DNA of 64,000 bases from Anniella stebbinsi. Lineage: Eukaryota > Chordata > Lepidosauria > Squamata > Anniellidae. The translations under genes and the position numbers were made by a program. The stretch lies in assembly GCA_029215795.1 (NCBI GenBank), contig JARDYH010000003.1, positions 259,257,562 to 259,321,561 of the forward strand, in the 5' to 3' direction. This document shows positions 31,966 through 42,728 of the stretch, piece after piece (the first letter of the stretch is position 1; each line of letters starts with the position of its first letter). Below the pieces are notes generated by a model, which saw nothing but the letters and a program-made list of their open reading frames with translations, searched no databases and was not told the origin of the DNA.

Positions 31966-32145
31966 GAGGGGGCCCATAGCTCAGTGTGATAGAGCACATG
32001 CTTTGTGTGCAGGAGGTCCCAGGTTTGATCCCTGGCATCTCCAGGTAGGGCTGGAAAAACTCCTGCCTGTAACCCTGGAGAGCTGCTGCCAGTCATTGTC
32101 AATGATCCTGGGCTAGATGGACCAAAGGTAGCTTCTTCTTTTCCT
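31966..32145 (+). mobile_element. Sauria-type SINE
   Basis: CATAGCTCAGTGTGATAGAGCA head with A-box, GGTTTGATCCCTGGCATCTC B-box region and CAGGTAGGGCTGGAAAAACT body, then GGGCTAGATGGACCAAAGG. The GTATAAGGCAG tail is eroded to TAGCTTCTTCTTTTCCTAT. Compare 5651-6057. Confidence 0.9.
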
Positions 32146-32638
32146 ATAAGAGGACAGCTTGCTGACAGCTCCCTCAAACCTGGAGGTGCAACATCATTTC
32201 CCCTTACCCTGTTGGATTTCGTTCTAGGTAAACCTTTTCAGATGTTCACCATGTTTCTGAACCCTGCCATCTTTCAATACCGTCGTAAACTTTTCTGATG
32301 CCCAGGCAATCAAATCCCCCCTGTTTTTGGCAGGGTGGGGGTCACAATTCATTAGGCTGGGCACACGGAAACTATTCCAATGGGGTAATGGCCTGATCAT
32401 CAAATCCCTCTCTCTATCAGAACTCATTACCTCTTCATCTTTCCACATATGGATGAGGCTGGGCACATGGAGATAATGGCGATGGAGCAGTGTTCCCTGA
32501 AGAGCAGGCCATCCAATGTCCTGTTTCTGTCCAGTTCAGTACCCTCTATCCCAAATGTGTGTGTTGTTCAGACCCCTTTCAGTAGATAAAACGATCCTGC
32601 ATAAATTCTGTATCATTCCAAACACCCAGTATACATAG

Positions 32639-32757
32639 ACCCAACCTTGTGCCCTTCAGATGTGTTGTGCAAGCCCCATCATCCCCAGCCAGCATGGCCA
32701 ATAGGAGTTGCTGTCCAACATATCTGAAGGGCAACTGGTTGGGGAAGAATGACAAAG
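32639..32757. mobile_element. Short hAT MITE
   Basis: CCAACCTTGTGCCCTTCAGA and CTGAAGGGCAACTGGTTGGG form the inverted arms, with CCCCATCATCCCCAGCCAGC in between: the same type as 8678-8809. Ends are imprecise and no duplication was read. Confidence 0.65.
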
Positions 32758-33238
32758 ACTAAACCCAAGTAAAGACATGGCAAATTATTGACCCCTTAAA
32801 AAATTAAGGACAATGGTCTAGGCTCATAAAATGGCAAATTACCATCTGCTTTAAAAATTAAGGGCAGTGTTTTAGGTTCATAAAAGCCACTCTGTACAGA
32901 CGATCAATCTTTGTCTGATCAGGAATACCAAAGAATCAGCTTCATTATCTTTAAAATAACTGTTTAAAGTTTTTAAGCATTATTACTATCCCCAGGTCAG
33001 TAGGAGAGGCATTTTGGCAAAAAGTAGCAAAGGCAGGATTCAAATGAGGGCTTTCTTGTTTCCCAACCCAGTCTCTTAGCAATTATCCTACTCCAATTCT
33101 TTCCCTCCACATAATACATATGGGCATATCAAGAGAATAAAAGAGGTAATGGCACAATACAGGTAGACTCCATCAGAAGTTTTTATAAATGATTTTTTAA
33201 AACCAGTCCAAATCACAGGTTCTCACAAAAGAGGGGGG
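32758..33238. other. No gene
   Basis: 33000-33100 has a weak resemblance to a minus-strand MIR-like SINE (GCAGGATTCAAATGAGGGC near the B-box position). Otherwise nothing recognised. Confidence 0.3.
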
Positions 33239-33240
33239 TG

Positions 33241-33272
<32 letters not shown>

Positions 33273-33290
33273 GAGGAAGAGAGAGAGCTT
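33239..33290. repeat. (GA)n microsatellite
   Basis: Interrupted GA dinucleotide run. Confidence 0.93.
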
Positions 33291-33490
33291 TTCCAGTTCA
33301 TAATAATAATAAAAAAGATCTTCTGCATTTAAATTCAAGAGAGTGGGAACATCCAGCTGTAAATACAAAAACGATCCCAAACACTCCTTGCTTGATCTGT
33401 GTGGCACATGTGCAACATAGAATTATACGTCTCTGGATGCTATGCTATGTCTGAGCCCATGTACGCCATACCATGGAAGTTTTTTTTCCT

Positions 33491-33557
33491 GTATACAGGG
33501 ATTCGGTAGTCAGAATGCATCTTGTTTGCTAACTCATGAGTAGTCACGCAAGTGTAG
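33491..33557. repeat. Left arm of a perfect 67-bp inverted duplication
   Basis: This 67-bp segment, from GTATACAGGGATTCGG to CACGCAAGTGTAG, is the exact reverse complement of 33872-33938. It abuts the left end of a TGACC element. No other copy of the 67-bp segment is seen in the window. Confidence 0.95.
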
Positions 33558-33871
33558 GCTGACCATCTGAAAAGGAGGACAGGGCTCATGTAACTTTAAC
33601 AGTTGTAGAGAAAAGGGAATTTCAGCCAGTGTCATTTGTATGCAATTAGTTCCTGGTGAAATTCCCTCTTCATCACAACAGTTAAAGTTCCAGGGGCCCT
33701 GCCTTCTTTTCTCTATGGTCACTCTAGTATAGTGCCTGCAATTTTAACTGTTGTGATGAAGAGGGAATTTCACCAGGAACTAATTGCATACAAATGACAC
33801 TGGCTGAAATTCCCCTTTCTTTACAACTGTTAAAGTTACATGAGCCCTGACCTCCTTTTCATATGGTTAGC
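33558..33871. mobile_element. TGACC foldback element, subfamily B
   Basis: From GCTGACCATCTGAAAAGG to CCTTTTCATATGGTTAGC with the full dimer layout (centre near 33720). Its own arms differ at many sites, whereas the 67-bp flanks on both sides are perfect mirror images. Interior matches 26906-27224 (GTATGCAATTAGTTCCTGG). Confidence 0.88.
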
Positions 33872-33938
33872 CTACACTTGCGTGACTACTCATGAGTTAG
33901 CAAACAAGATGCATTCTGACTACCGAATCCCTGTATAC
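33872..33938. repeat. Right arm of the 67-bp inverted duplication
   Basis: Exact reverse complement of 33491-33557. Beyond GTATAC the two sides differ (TTTTTCCT left, AAAATAGA right), which marks the limit of the duplicated segment. Confidence 0.95.
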
Positions 33939-35156
33939 AAAATAGAATGCTTCCTAAGACTACCGAAGCTCGCTAACCTTGCCTTCTGAAAGATGCTGTG
34001 TTATTACTGATGAATGCAGGGATGTATGATGGCTGGTGCATTAACCCCAGTAACTACTGTAAACAACCTTCTTTAATAAAATATGCAGCAGCAAAGTTCT
34101 CCGTGTGGCCATGCAATTTAGAAACCAGGGCATTGGAGGCTAGAACATTTCCCTCGACGATTGACCTTGGCAATTGAGCTCTCAACGTCTTGAGATCCAT
34201 TTGTCATCACTGCACACTCCCAGTGCTGTGAAATAAGATAACTGGAATGAATACCAGCTTTCACACTGAGAAAAGAAGGTCCTAAAACCATTCCTTTATC
34301 GGTTTCAAATCAATGGGTGTGTTTTTCTATTGAGTTTTTTTCCGACAACCTGTGCTGATCCCATCAACACTAATGGGGTTAGGGAAGCAATCAGCATGTT
34401 TCATTATTCTTCTTTCCAGATAGTGAGGTCTTCGGAACCTTCCATTTTCTCAAATTCGGGGCGGAAATAGATGGCAGTTCAAAAGACCTTAGTCCTATTT
34501 CGCTGTCCCAAGAATGTGTTTGAAGGATCTCTTTTCTGCTTTGTGAAGGACCCAGAATAGACAATTAGACCAATGTGCAGAAGATTAAAGAATGTAGGAA
34601 AGGTGCTGTACGTTCTCCCATTCCCCCAAATGGGGAGGGTGGCGGGGCTCAGTTTCATTTGGGTGAAAGAGAAGAAGAGGCTGATGGTTAATATTTGTGC
34701 TGCTCCTTCGCCCCTTACAAGTATACATGCATAGGATAGTGAAGGTAAACAGACTCTTTTGGCAGATAGCACAGCACACTGCTGATCCCCAAGGAGAACA
34801 AATGCACCCCAAAGATGATGATACTTCTTTAGCCAGCTCACAGCTTTTTCTTCCTTCTTTGCCTGCTTCTCTCTCTCTCTCTAAAAGTCAAACTATAAAA
34901 CAGGTTCCAAGTGGCTGATATCCCCCTCCCATAAACTGGAAGATGTTCCTTTCTAAGATTTGGAACTTTCCTGGCAAGATGTGGCAACCACACTTCCAAG
35001 TGAGGATTCAGATCAACTACTTTAGAACTGGGGATTTCATTAAAACAGGATGGCCTGTTGGTCTGATCCAACAGGGCTCTTCAAGGGCACCCTCTCAGCT
35101 TCAGTTCTAGGTTGAAGACTGTCAGCTGACCACATGAGGACACATCTGGCCTTCCA
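33939..35156. other. No recognised feature
   Basis: About 1.2 kb without a named repeat. Frames such as 34479-34841 minus (120 codons) show no domain. A CT run lies near 34868-34882. Confidence 0.35.
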
Positions 35157-35270
35157 AATAGGGTGGCCACTTGTGAATTGCTACACGTGGACGTGCATCA
35201 CCAAAAAAAGAGGCCTGAAGGAGACACCGATTTGCATGAAATCTGCGTAATTTATAGCTATAGATGCAAA
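35157..35270. mobile_element. Old DNA-transposon end fragment
   Basis: TAGGGTGGCCACTTGTGAATT followed by AAAGAGGCCTGAAGGAGACA and CGATTTGCATGAAATCTGC. Resembles the relics at 735-830, 1515-1610 and 11510-11685. Confidence 0.4.
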
Positions 35271-35659
35271 CTTAGAAATAATTCTTATCATTTAAACAGA
35301 AATGCAGTACCATCATGTGGAATACCGCGACCTGGTGGCCTGTGTGCCTTACTTAGGCTGCCCACTGACTCACTCAGTCATCCCACTTCTGAGAGGACCC
35401 TCAGGAACCACTGATGCATTTCCTGGACCCAAGGATCTGGCCCTCCCATCAACCTCAGCTTCCACGAATGACTCCCCCCAAAGACTTTCAGGTTCCCTCA
35501 GCTGCATGGGCACTTAAGGCAGCAGAAATGAGCATGGGCCCTTTAAGGTTGTAGTCAGTACCCAGAGGGAGGCGGAGCTTCTGAGAGACCTGAGCCAACC
35601 AGATGACTCAGGGCCTCAGTTGCTGTAAGCCCCTTGTTGGAACAAGAGTTCCTTCTCAC
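35271..35659. other. No recognised feature
   Basis: Overlapping short frames, no domain, no named repeat. Confidence 0.3.
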
Positions 35660-35860
35660 TGCTGTCCAAGGTGCTAGCAGCTGGTAATGGAATAAAAAGT
35701 CTCTGGATGTTGAATACACGTGTGGTTTTATCCTGAGAAATAGCCCTCCCAAGAGGAATCCCGCAATTATTTTTATATCTATTAAAACTGACCCCTGCAG
35801 AAAGCTAAAACACGTAGGGCTACTTCTTAGAATACACTTGGGAAGTCTGGGGAAGCTGGT
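35660..35860. repeat. Unclassified repeat related to 36300-36450 and 56700-57010
   Basis: GGAATAAAAAGTCTCTGGATG, TGTGGTTTTATCCTGAG and GGGCTACTTCTTAGAATA match, respectively, GGAATAAAGAAATGAAGTCTC, GTAGTTTTATCCTAAG and GGGCTGCTTCTTGGAATA of the 56.7-kb locus. Possibly a foldback DNA element or an LTR fragment. Confidence 0.5.
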
Positions 35861-35989
35861 TTGGGGGTGGAGTTTGGTGAGTCTTTGCCTACTCATCTCC
35901 CTAGGTGCCAGGCCATGGATTCCTGAGCTGGTATGACTTGGTGCGTGCAGAGTTGGGCAAGCTCACCGTTTCCCGTTTTTTTTTGGGGG

Positions 35990-36240
35990 GGGGGGTTGCG
36001 TGCAAATCAGAATTTCTGCAAATGTGGATTTGCGCAAATCTGTGACTGGGAACGTTTATAGAAATCACGATTTGTGCAAAATGGCAGCTGTAAATGACAC
36101 AATTTGTGCAGGCATGAATAGTCCTTTACACCTGCTTTTTTATGCAATTTATGGCCATGACTCTGTGCACATCTTGATTGCTGTAAATATTCCCAGCCCC
36201 AAATTTGCACAAATTGCAGCTTGTGGGCTCCCACAGATTG
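35990..36240. repeat. Iterated TTTGCAAAT/TTTGTGCA block
   Basis: GCAAATCAGAATTTCTGCAAAT, GATTTGCGCAAATC, TTTGTGCAAAATGG and CAAATTTGCACAAATTGC repeat on both strands across about 230 bp. The block resembles 9040-9175. Probably the subterminal part of a decayed hAT element; no ends were found. Confidence 0.45.
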
Positions 36241-36299
36241 CCTGGCGACTCGCCCCACATGTACACTGGGGTCAGGCAGTTGGCATGAGTCCAGTCAAC

Positions 36300-36450
36300 A
36301 GAGCACAAACAGGACTTGGGGGGGTTGTCCAACCCTAGAATAAACCCACACATGTTTTTTTTCAACATCCTGAGACTTCGTTTCTTTATTCCACTGAATC
36401 ATTTTAGATGTTCTCCATTTTTCTTTGACCCTGATTCCCTTTCGGTTAGG
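36300..36450 (-). repeat. Minus-strand copy of the AATAAAGAAAYGAAGTCTC repeat
   Basis: The minus strand reads GGAATAAAGAAACGAAGTCTC then AGGATGTTGAAAAAAAAC and GTGTGGGTTTATTC, matching 56729-56790. Downstream ATTTTAGATGTTCTCC corresponds to the 56.9-kb right arm (GTTTTGGATATTCTCC). Confidence 0.55.
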
Positions 36451-37750
36451 AACCTCTTGCCTTGCTGGGATTTTGCTTACTGAGCATAATCGTCAACCAG
36501 CTGAGACCCTTACCTTGTTGGTCACAGCTTCTTTCCCCCCAGAATCTCCTCAAGCTCCCGATTGACCAATCGGTTCTTCCAGGGCTCAACCCTAGTCAAG
36601 ATACATCGTACCCAAGACTGGTCATATTATTTTGGCTCCTGATGCAGAATAGCCCACAAGTGCCTCTCTCCCTCCCTGCCCATCAATATACATCAGCCAT
36701 AAATTAACTAATAATTTGTTGCCATTTCATGACATGGAAAATCAGCTGCCCGAGGCAGCTGCCTCACTCTGCCTTGTGGTAGGGCCGGCCCTGTGCAGAG
36801 CGGGAGGCATATCCAGAGCAATGAATCATGCAGTTTCACGGCAGGAAGCTCCTCTGTGATTGGGTACTTGGGGCTCACTGGAGCCTTTCAGTTTTTAAAT
36901 GATGCATTACTTATGGCCCATGAGCTGTTCTCTAGGAGTCCAGAGTTTAGGAATTACTGGCTCACACGGCATATAGTACATAAGTGTCCTTATCAATGTT
37001 GTGGCTGACATATAGATAAGCCAGCAAGGTAAGGGTAAAGAACAGCCTTCATTCCTCCGTCAACAGAGCTTTATTATTATTATTTTTAATCTTTCTGCTT
37101 CTAGCAGGGTTTTCCGCCCCCCTCCCATGCCTGGTGCTTAATTTCAAGAACACAACGTTGGACCTTTGACAGATATTTGCATTTCCCCCACTCAGAAGTC
37201 ATTTCTATTCATTCTGTCCATTTTGCAATTTGTTTCATATTGTTCTGCGGCAAGCTAATGTCCTTCTTATCGACAGCAATACAATTCACTCTGCTTTGGT
37301 AGAAACGTGGTGTTGACAGTATCCCAGCCAAAATTTAAACCCAAGAAACAAAGAACCAGTTGTGATTCAAACAGGGCGTAGAAGTTATTCTCCTTTCAGT
37401 CAGGAAGAGCCTATTTCCCCAGCAGTGACACTTACCCTGTCATGATTCTTGGATGTGGAGAACTTTGCCAAATGAAGGCAAATGATAAATAATAAATAAT
37501 GAGATGGACTGAGGCTCAGTAGCTTATCTTGACTGCTCACCTTGGAGCCGAGAGTTAGAAAAACATTATTCAGGGCAGAGTATGTGGAGTTTCTTGAACC
37601 TTTGCCTTTTCTCCCTCTACTGAATCTCAAAACATCCCCCAAAGTGCACAATACTGGAGTATTAAAAGAAAAAAGAGGCTTTATTAAAAGCATGTGAAGA
37701 ATAAAACTAGAGTTTGCACAATCTCACACCCAATTAGGTTGCTTAGATTC
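36451..37750. other. No recognised feature
   Basis: About 1.3 kb; short frames only, no named repeat. Confidence 0.35.
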
Positions 37751-37753
37751 CAC

Positions 37754-37791
37754 TTATTATTATTATTGTTGTTGTTGTTGTTGTTGTTGTT
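37754..37791. repeat. (ATT)n(GTT)n microsatellite
   Basis: TTA units followed by about ten TTG units. Confidence 0.93.
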
Positions 37792-37884
37792 GGTTTTGTT
37801 TTGTTGTTCTTGTTGCCATTATTATTATTATTAATAATAACTAGGATGATAATGGTTTAATGCACCATATACAATCAGAGTTTA

Positions 37885-38062
37885 CAATTTATGTATTTAT
37901 TTATTAATTATATCCTGCCTTTTTTCCTCCAAGGAACCCAAGGCGACGTACATAGTCCTCCTCCTCCTCCTCCTCCTCCTCCTCCTCCTCCTCCTCCTCC
38001 TCGCCATTTTATCCTCACAACAACAACTCTGTGAGGTAGTTTGGTCTGAGAGTCTGTGACTA
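37885..38062 (-). mobile_element. MIR-like CORE-SINE, 3' part (split by CR1)
   Basis: On the minus strand the tail is the L2-type CCTTGGGTTCCTTGGAGG then AAAAGGCAGGATATAAT, preceded by ACCTCACAGAGTTGTTGTTG and GAGGATAAAATGG. A (TCC)n expansion sits at 37955-38002. It is interrupted at 38062 by a plus-strand CR1 and continues at 38597. Confidence 0.82.
37955..38002. repeat. (TCC)n microsatellite inside the SINE
   Basis: About 16 TCC units. Confidence 0.95.
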
Positions 38063-38596
38063 GTTCCCCTCTATTCGGCACTGGTTAGGCCTCATCTTGA
38101 GTATTGCGTCCAGTTCTGGGCACCACACTTCAAGAAGGAAGCAGACAAACTGGAGTGTGTTCAGAGGAGGGCAACAAGGATGATCAGGGGTCTGGAAACA
38201 AAGCCCTATGAGGAGAGACTGAAAGAACTGGACATGTTTAGCTTTAAGAAGGGAAGACTGAGGGGAGACATGATAGCCCTCTTCAAATACTTGAAAGGCT
38301 GTCACACAGAGGAGGGCCAGGATCACTTCTCGATCATTCCAGAGTGCAGGACATGGAATCATGGGCTCAAGTTACAGGAAACCAGATTCCGGCTGGACAT
38401 CAGGAAAAATGACAATGGAACCAATTATCTAGGGAGGTTGTGGGCTCTTCCACACTAGAGACAGTCAACAGACAGCTGGACAGCCATCTGTCAGGTATGC
38501 TTTAAGGTGGATTCCTGCATTAAGCAGGGGGTTGGACTCGATGACCTCCTAGGCCCCTTCCAACTCTACTATTCTATGATTCTGTGATTCTATGAA
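38063..38596 (+). mobile_element. CR1 LINE 3' end inserted in the SINE
   Basis: Starts in the coding tail ([21 protein letters not shown], then [24 protein letters not shown] and [13 protein letters not shown]), runs through the 3' UTR GGTTGGACTCGATGACCTCC, and ends in CTATTCTATGATTCTGTGATTCTATGA, the CR1 terminal octamer. Frameshift and stop near 38410-38460. Younger than the CORE-SINE around it. Confidence 0.93.
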
Positions 38597-38695
38597 AGTC
38601 ACCTGGTGAGCTTCCATGGCTGAGTGGGGCCTAGAACCTGGATCTCCCAACTCCCAGTCCAACACTCCAACCCCTACACCACACTGGCTCTCTTT
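38597..38695 (-). mobile_element. MIR-like CORE-SINE, tRNA head part (split by CR1)
   Basis: The minus strand reads GGTGTAGGGGTTGGAGTGTT, then GAGATCCAGGTTCTAGGCCC at the B-box position and AGCCATGGAAGCTCACCAGG at the core. It completes the SINE of 37885-38062. Confidence 0.82.
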
Positions 38696-39787
38696 GAAGC
38701 ACCCCAGCAGATCTTCTAGCTAGAGATTCTTAAACAATTACTGATGGTGGTCCAGGATGTCATAATAGAAATGAGAGAGGAATATGCTGAAGATCTCCCC
38801 CCACCCCCGAAATACCAAATAATGACAAGCACTCAATTTAAATTCGAGTGAATCTGAACTCCGAGGCAGGTGTATTAATCATGGATGCAATTGTATTGAA
38901 TGTTCATATCCTCTTTTTGTAGATTGAACATGCAATTAACAAGCTACTCACTCTGCAGTCCAGTGCAGCTGAGCAATGCAGCTATGTTCTTCCTTGACCA
39001 TCACTATCATTTTACTGATACCTTCTGAAAAATTGGCTCCGCTCTTTTTGAACGCAAATATTTTGTCACTGCGTATAAAGCCGCCTTTCTTGTGATAGTA
39101 GAAACAGAAACAGAGAGCATATTTAAAAACCTTCTCACATCAGCACCACCAAGGTTTCAAAACTGCAGAGAAACACAACATGTGGCAAATACAAATCCAG
39201 AAAAGAGATCCCATGCCTGACACCATGTGCTGCCTGTTGAACCTTGCATTCTTCATTCAGGTTTCACACATGTATTGGTAACTAACAGCGCAATCCTATC
39301 AGCTGCACCCTCAGTGATCATAAGCCCCCAAACTTAGAAGTTTACGATCATCCTGTGCAGGGCAGGTGGAGCAGCAAAGGTGATCTTGCAGTTTTGCTAG
39401 ACTGGCTTTTTGCCCATCTTATCAGGGGTGTATTTCTGGAGGAGGTGCTCACAGGGTTGTCAACCCTGTACTTTTTTTGGAGCTGGGTCCGAGCCGGGTC
39501 CTGTCCACTTGCCCCATGGTGCGCCAGTGGGAGGGGGAGGGAGCACGCTGGCCGTTGGCCCTGCTTCTGTTCTTACCCCTTGGAGCCACTGCCCTCCTGT
39601 CTATCCTACCTGCTTGGCCAGCTACTCCCTCACTTGCTTGGGCAGCTTACTCTTGCCTGCCCAGTCGCTGTTTAAATCAGTTTAGTTTGTCTCGCGACAT
39701 GCTGGGCAGTGGCAGCTGGGGTTGCGTGAGTGTGCCAAGCATGGCTTCCCTGCCTGAGTGAAGATGGTGGCTTCCAGAGCCAGCTTC
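38696..39787. other. No recognised feature
   Basis: The frames at 39355-39761 are three overlapping Leu/Pro/Ser-rich readings without a domain. No named repeat. Confidence 0.35.
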
Positions 39788-40142
39788 TGGCTTCCTCTAT
39801 ATGAGAGGTTTGAAGCTCTTTCAAGTGTCATTAAAATTTTTACCTCTACATGAGCCGAGTGCAAATTGGGAGTTGAGGCGCGTTATCTATTCGATTATGC
39901 ACATTATCGAATGCGCGTTAAATAGCGAATTTTATTTTGCTGCGGCCCATTAAAGTGCATTTTGACTATGTAAACAAGCGATTCTCCGCATTAACTACTT
40001 CTAAAGCGCATTTCAAACAACCGGTAAGGCCACCAGTTGTGCGCTCAATTACCTCCCGCGTACAGTCATTTACCATAAAGCGCTTCCGAGAAGATGCACA
40101 TCATCGGAGAACCAGGCGTCAAATCGAATTCTTGTAGAGGGG
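39788..40142 (+). mobile_element. GCGCATTA-rich MITE, copy 1
   Basis: Left end TGGCTTCCTCTATATGAGAG, right end GAATTCTTGTAGAGGGG. TTC flanks both sides (39785-39787, 40143-40145), a possible 3-bp duplication. The interior has many GCGCATTA/TAATGCGC-like motifs (for example GAATGCGCGTTAAATAGCG). It is the inverse-orientation relative of 42802-43156. Confidence 0.78.
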
Positions 40143-40329
40143 TTCTCTGAGCGAGGCAGGAGAGTTTTAGGGGTAGTGGCTGCAGAAAACCTGCTCTATG
40201 GCATTTGGTGGAGGAGGAGAAGGTGAGGGAAAAATGAGCTAGGGAGCAGGAAGAAGGCTGAATTTCTCAGATCTGTGGACAAAATCACTTTTGGGAAGAG
40301 GAAAGGGGTGTGTGGAGTGCATAGTGCAA

Positions 40330-40563
40330 ACTTTTTTGTACAGATAGCATGCCATGCAGTGTGGCTTGTTAACCACCTTGAACAACCCAACAACAAAACA
40401 TGGGTTTCCAGGGTGGCTTTTTCGAGAAAAATAAGCCATACTGCATGGTTAACAAGCCACCCAGAAGAAAACGTCCTGGGTTCAGGCAACATGCTAACCC
40501 ATGGTTCAACAACAACCCACACTCAACCACTGAGTGTGGGTTAGTGTGTTGTGCAAACCTGGT
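40330..40563. repeat. Self-complementary repeat, unclassified
   Basis: GTGTGGCTTGTTAACCACC and GGTTAACAAGCCACC are complementary arms. AACCCACACTCAACCACTGAGTGTGGGTT is a second short palindrome at the right. The ...GTCTGAACAGG-like end (GTGCAAACCTGGTCAG) suggests the GGCC MITE group, but the ends are not certain. Confidence 0.45.
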
Positions 40564-40700
40564 CAGTATAAGAGAAATTCATATGTTCATCATACACAGT
40601 TCACTGTGCCTGAATATCATACTCCGCATAGCTGGGTTCCCACAGAAGTTGGAATTGTTTGTTCACTTGAGTAAAAGCTCTGTCTGCCTTCTTATTGAAA

Positions 40701-41018
40701 TAGGGTGACCGTATGGAAAGGAGGACAGGGCTCCTGTATCTTTAATAGTTGTATAGAAAAGGAATTTCAGCAGGTGTCATTTATATGCATGTAGCACCTG
40801 GTGAAATTCCCTCTTCATCACAACAGTTAAAGCTGCAGGAGCCCTGCCCTCTTGACCAGATACAAAAGAGGGTAGGGCTCCTGCAGCTTTAACTGTTGTG
40901 AGGAAGAGGGAATTTCACCAAGTGCTGCATGCATACAAATAACACCTGCTGAAATCCCCTTTTCTAAACAACTGTTAAAGACCCAGGAGCCCTGTCTTCT
41001 TTTCCATATGGTCACCCC
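40701..41018. mobile_element. TGACC foldback element, subfamily A, dimer form
   Basis: TAGGGTGACCGTATGGAAAG to CTTTTCCATATGGTCACCC. Halves are mirror images around 40855-40860 (GACCAGATAC). Subfamily A is recognised by GTATGCATGTAGCACCTGG-type sequence. About 318 bp. Confidence 0.9.
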
Positions 41019-41618
41019 AATTGAAAGTTTGTGGTAGACCTTGGGGACAATTAAATTGTTGTCGGGGAACTGCAGGACTCTAGGCTGTGTGTTCCAAGTC
41101 AATGCTTTTTAGCTTTGTTTCTTTTTATATATTTTGACAAAAACATGTGTCTTGTTTGGCTGGAATTACCACAGCCAAAATACTAAGTTGAATAAATATA
41201 AACGGGGAAGGTCATTTCATCTCCAACTATCTCAAGGGTAAAATGATACTTTCTGGAGGGAAGAGAAGAAAAAAAGGTTACTAAAGGCTTGATGTTAGGA
41301 AAGGTGTTAGGTTTTTCAAGGCCTTGCAATTTACACTGCACTGCTAGTTAGGGCTTTTACCGTAGATCAGTTTAGGGTGCAAACCTATGCATGATCAGTC
41401 AGAAAAAAGCCCTACAGTTATAGGGCTTTCTTTTTTAATCGAAACATGCATAGGATGGCACCTTTAATAACCATTCTGTTGCCCCAAGGAATGGTGGGAA
41501 CAGTCATTGTATTGGGGGGAGACACTTGGGATCTTTAGCAGAATCCTCAGCACCCTCATGAACTACACTTCCCAAGGTGCTTTGACGGAACTCATAATAG
41601 ATAAATTGGCATAAAATA
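41019..41618. other. No recognised feature
   Basis: No gene or named repeat. Confidence 0.3.
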
Positions 41619-41780
41619 GGGTGACCATATGAAAAGGAGGATTTACTAGGAATGTACTAGGAATGTGCACCAAACTGAAGTGGGATGCGTTGGACTGCTT
41701 CGGTCCAAATTTGGATCAGTACCAGATTGGGTTGAACTGGATCCAGATCAAGCTCCAAATTGACTTCCAAAGTGGTTGGG
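41619..41780. mobile_element. TGACC end stub followed by a TAGGAATGTGCA hAT-like end
   Basis: TAGGGTGACCATATGAAAAGG is the bare left end of the TGACC family, cut after about 25 bp. ACTAGGAATGTGCACCAAACTGAAG next to it resembles the TAGGGGTGTGCA ends at 12124 and 15456, followed by GGATC/CGGTCC motifs. Right end not identified. Confidence 0.5.
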
Positions 41781-41815
41781 GGTGGTGGTGAACAGCCCTA
41801 CAAATTACTGAGTCA

Positions 41816-42327
41816 GGCCTATGCACACCAGGCAAAACGCCTGGGATGGACCCCGGCTGCTCCCTGTGAGTCCGCATGATGCACAGGGAGTACCGGGGGT
41901 GGGGCGGGCACGGGATTTTTCCTGGTTCCCCGGAACCAGAAAAAAACAGAATTTTTCCGCGGTCCCGGCCGCCCGCCCCAGTGCAGCTGCGCTTACTCGT
42001 GAGTAAGTGTGGCTGCACCAATGGCTACGGAGCTGCACCGCACGGCCCCGATGCCATCAGAAGAGGGGGGAAAGTGGAATAGTCATCCCCAGGATGGTGG
42101 GGGGGAGGGGGGCTGGATCGCGCATGGTTCTTTTTTTACCTTACTTTTGCGCTGGAGCGCAGGAGCACTCTCCTCCTTTTTTAAAAAATAATAATGGCGG
42201 GTGCGACATCCAACAGCCAGGAGCAGCCCAGGCCGTCGTGCTCGTTAGATGTGACTTGAAAGCGCCGATCCCAGAAGTGTCTACTTCCAGGATTGCCCTC
42301 TCCCCCCCCTATGGTGTGGAAAGGGCC
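41816..42327. mobile_element. GGCC element, 512 bp, TSD TCA
   Basis: GGCCTATGCACACCAGGCAA to CCTATGGTGTGGAAAGGGCC. TCA at 41813-41815 is repeated at 42328-42330. The interior has GCATGATGCACAGGGAG (shared with 172-654), GC-rich palindromic parts (CGGTTCCCCGGAACC-like at 41930) and a poly-A/T tract. The long frames here (up to 180 codons, 42007-42549) cross the element border and are not genes. Confidence 0.85.
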
Positions 42328-42728
42328 TCAGTTTCACAATTTCTGGGTCAAATGACTGTTTCTGCCTGGCCTAAATCTCTACTCTTTGCTCAAGGTTTTG
42401 AGTGTTCTCTTAGTCCTCCTCCTTCCTTTCTCTCTTCTTCCAATTATGTGCTGCCAAATGATCGCAGCCTTGGTTTTAGGGAGAGATCTGGCTGCTTGAT
42501 GTCCTCCAAGCCGAAGGAATGCAGCCGTGGCTTATCGGCGAAAAAATAAGGAACGAGGCCATGGGGGTTGTTTCAGCACCTGCAAGAGAGTTTCCTTGAA
42601 GGCATTCTGTTCTGTGATCCCAGCAGGGAGGCCAGCTTAGCCTTCCTTTTGGGAGAAGCTTATTCTTAATATGGCCATCTAATTCCTTTGGACATTTGAA
42701 ACGGCCATATACTAAAATCAGACTATTC

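Noticed and set aside
42007..42549. 180-codon plus frame
   Set aside because: Crosses the right border of a GGCC element with a proven TSD; no domain.
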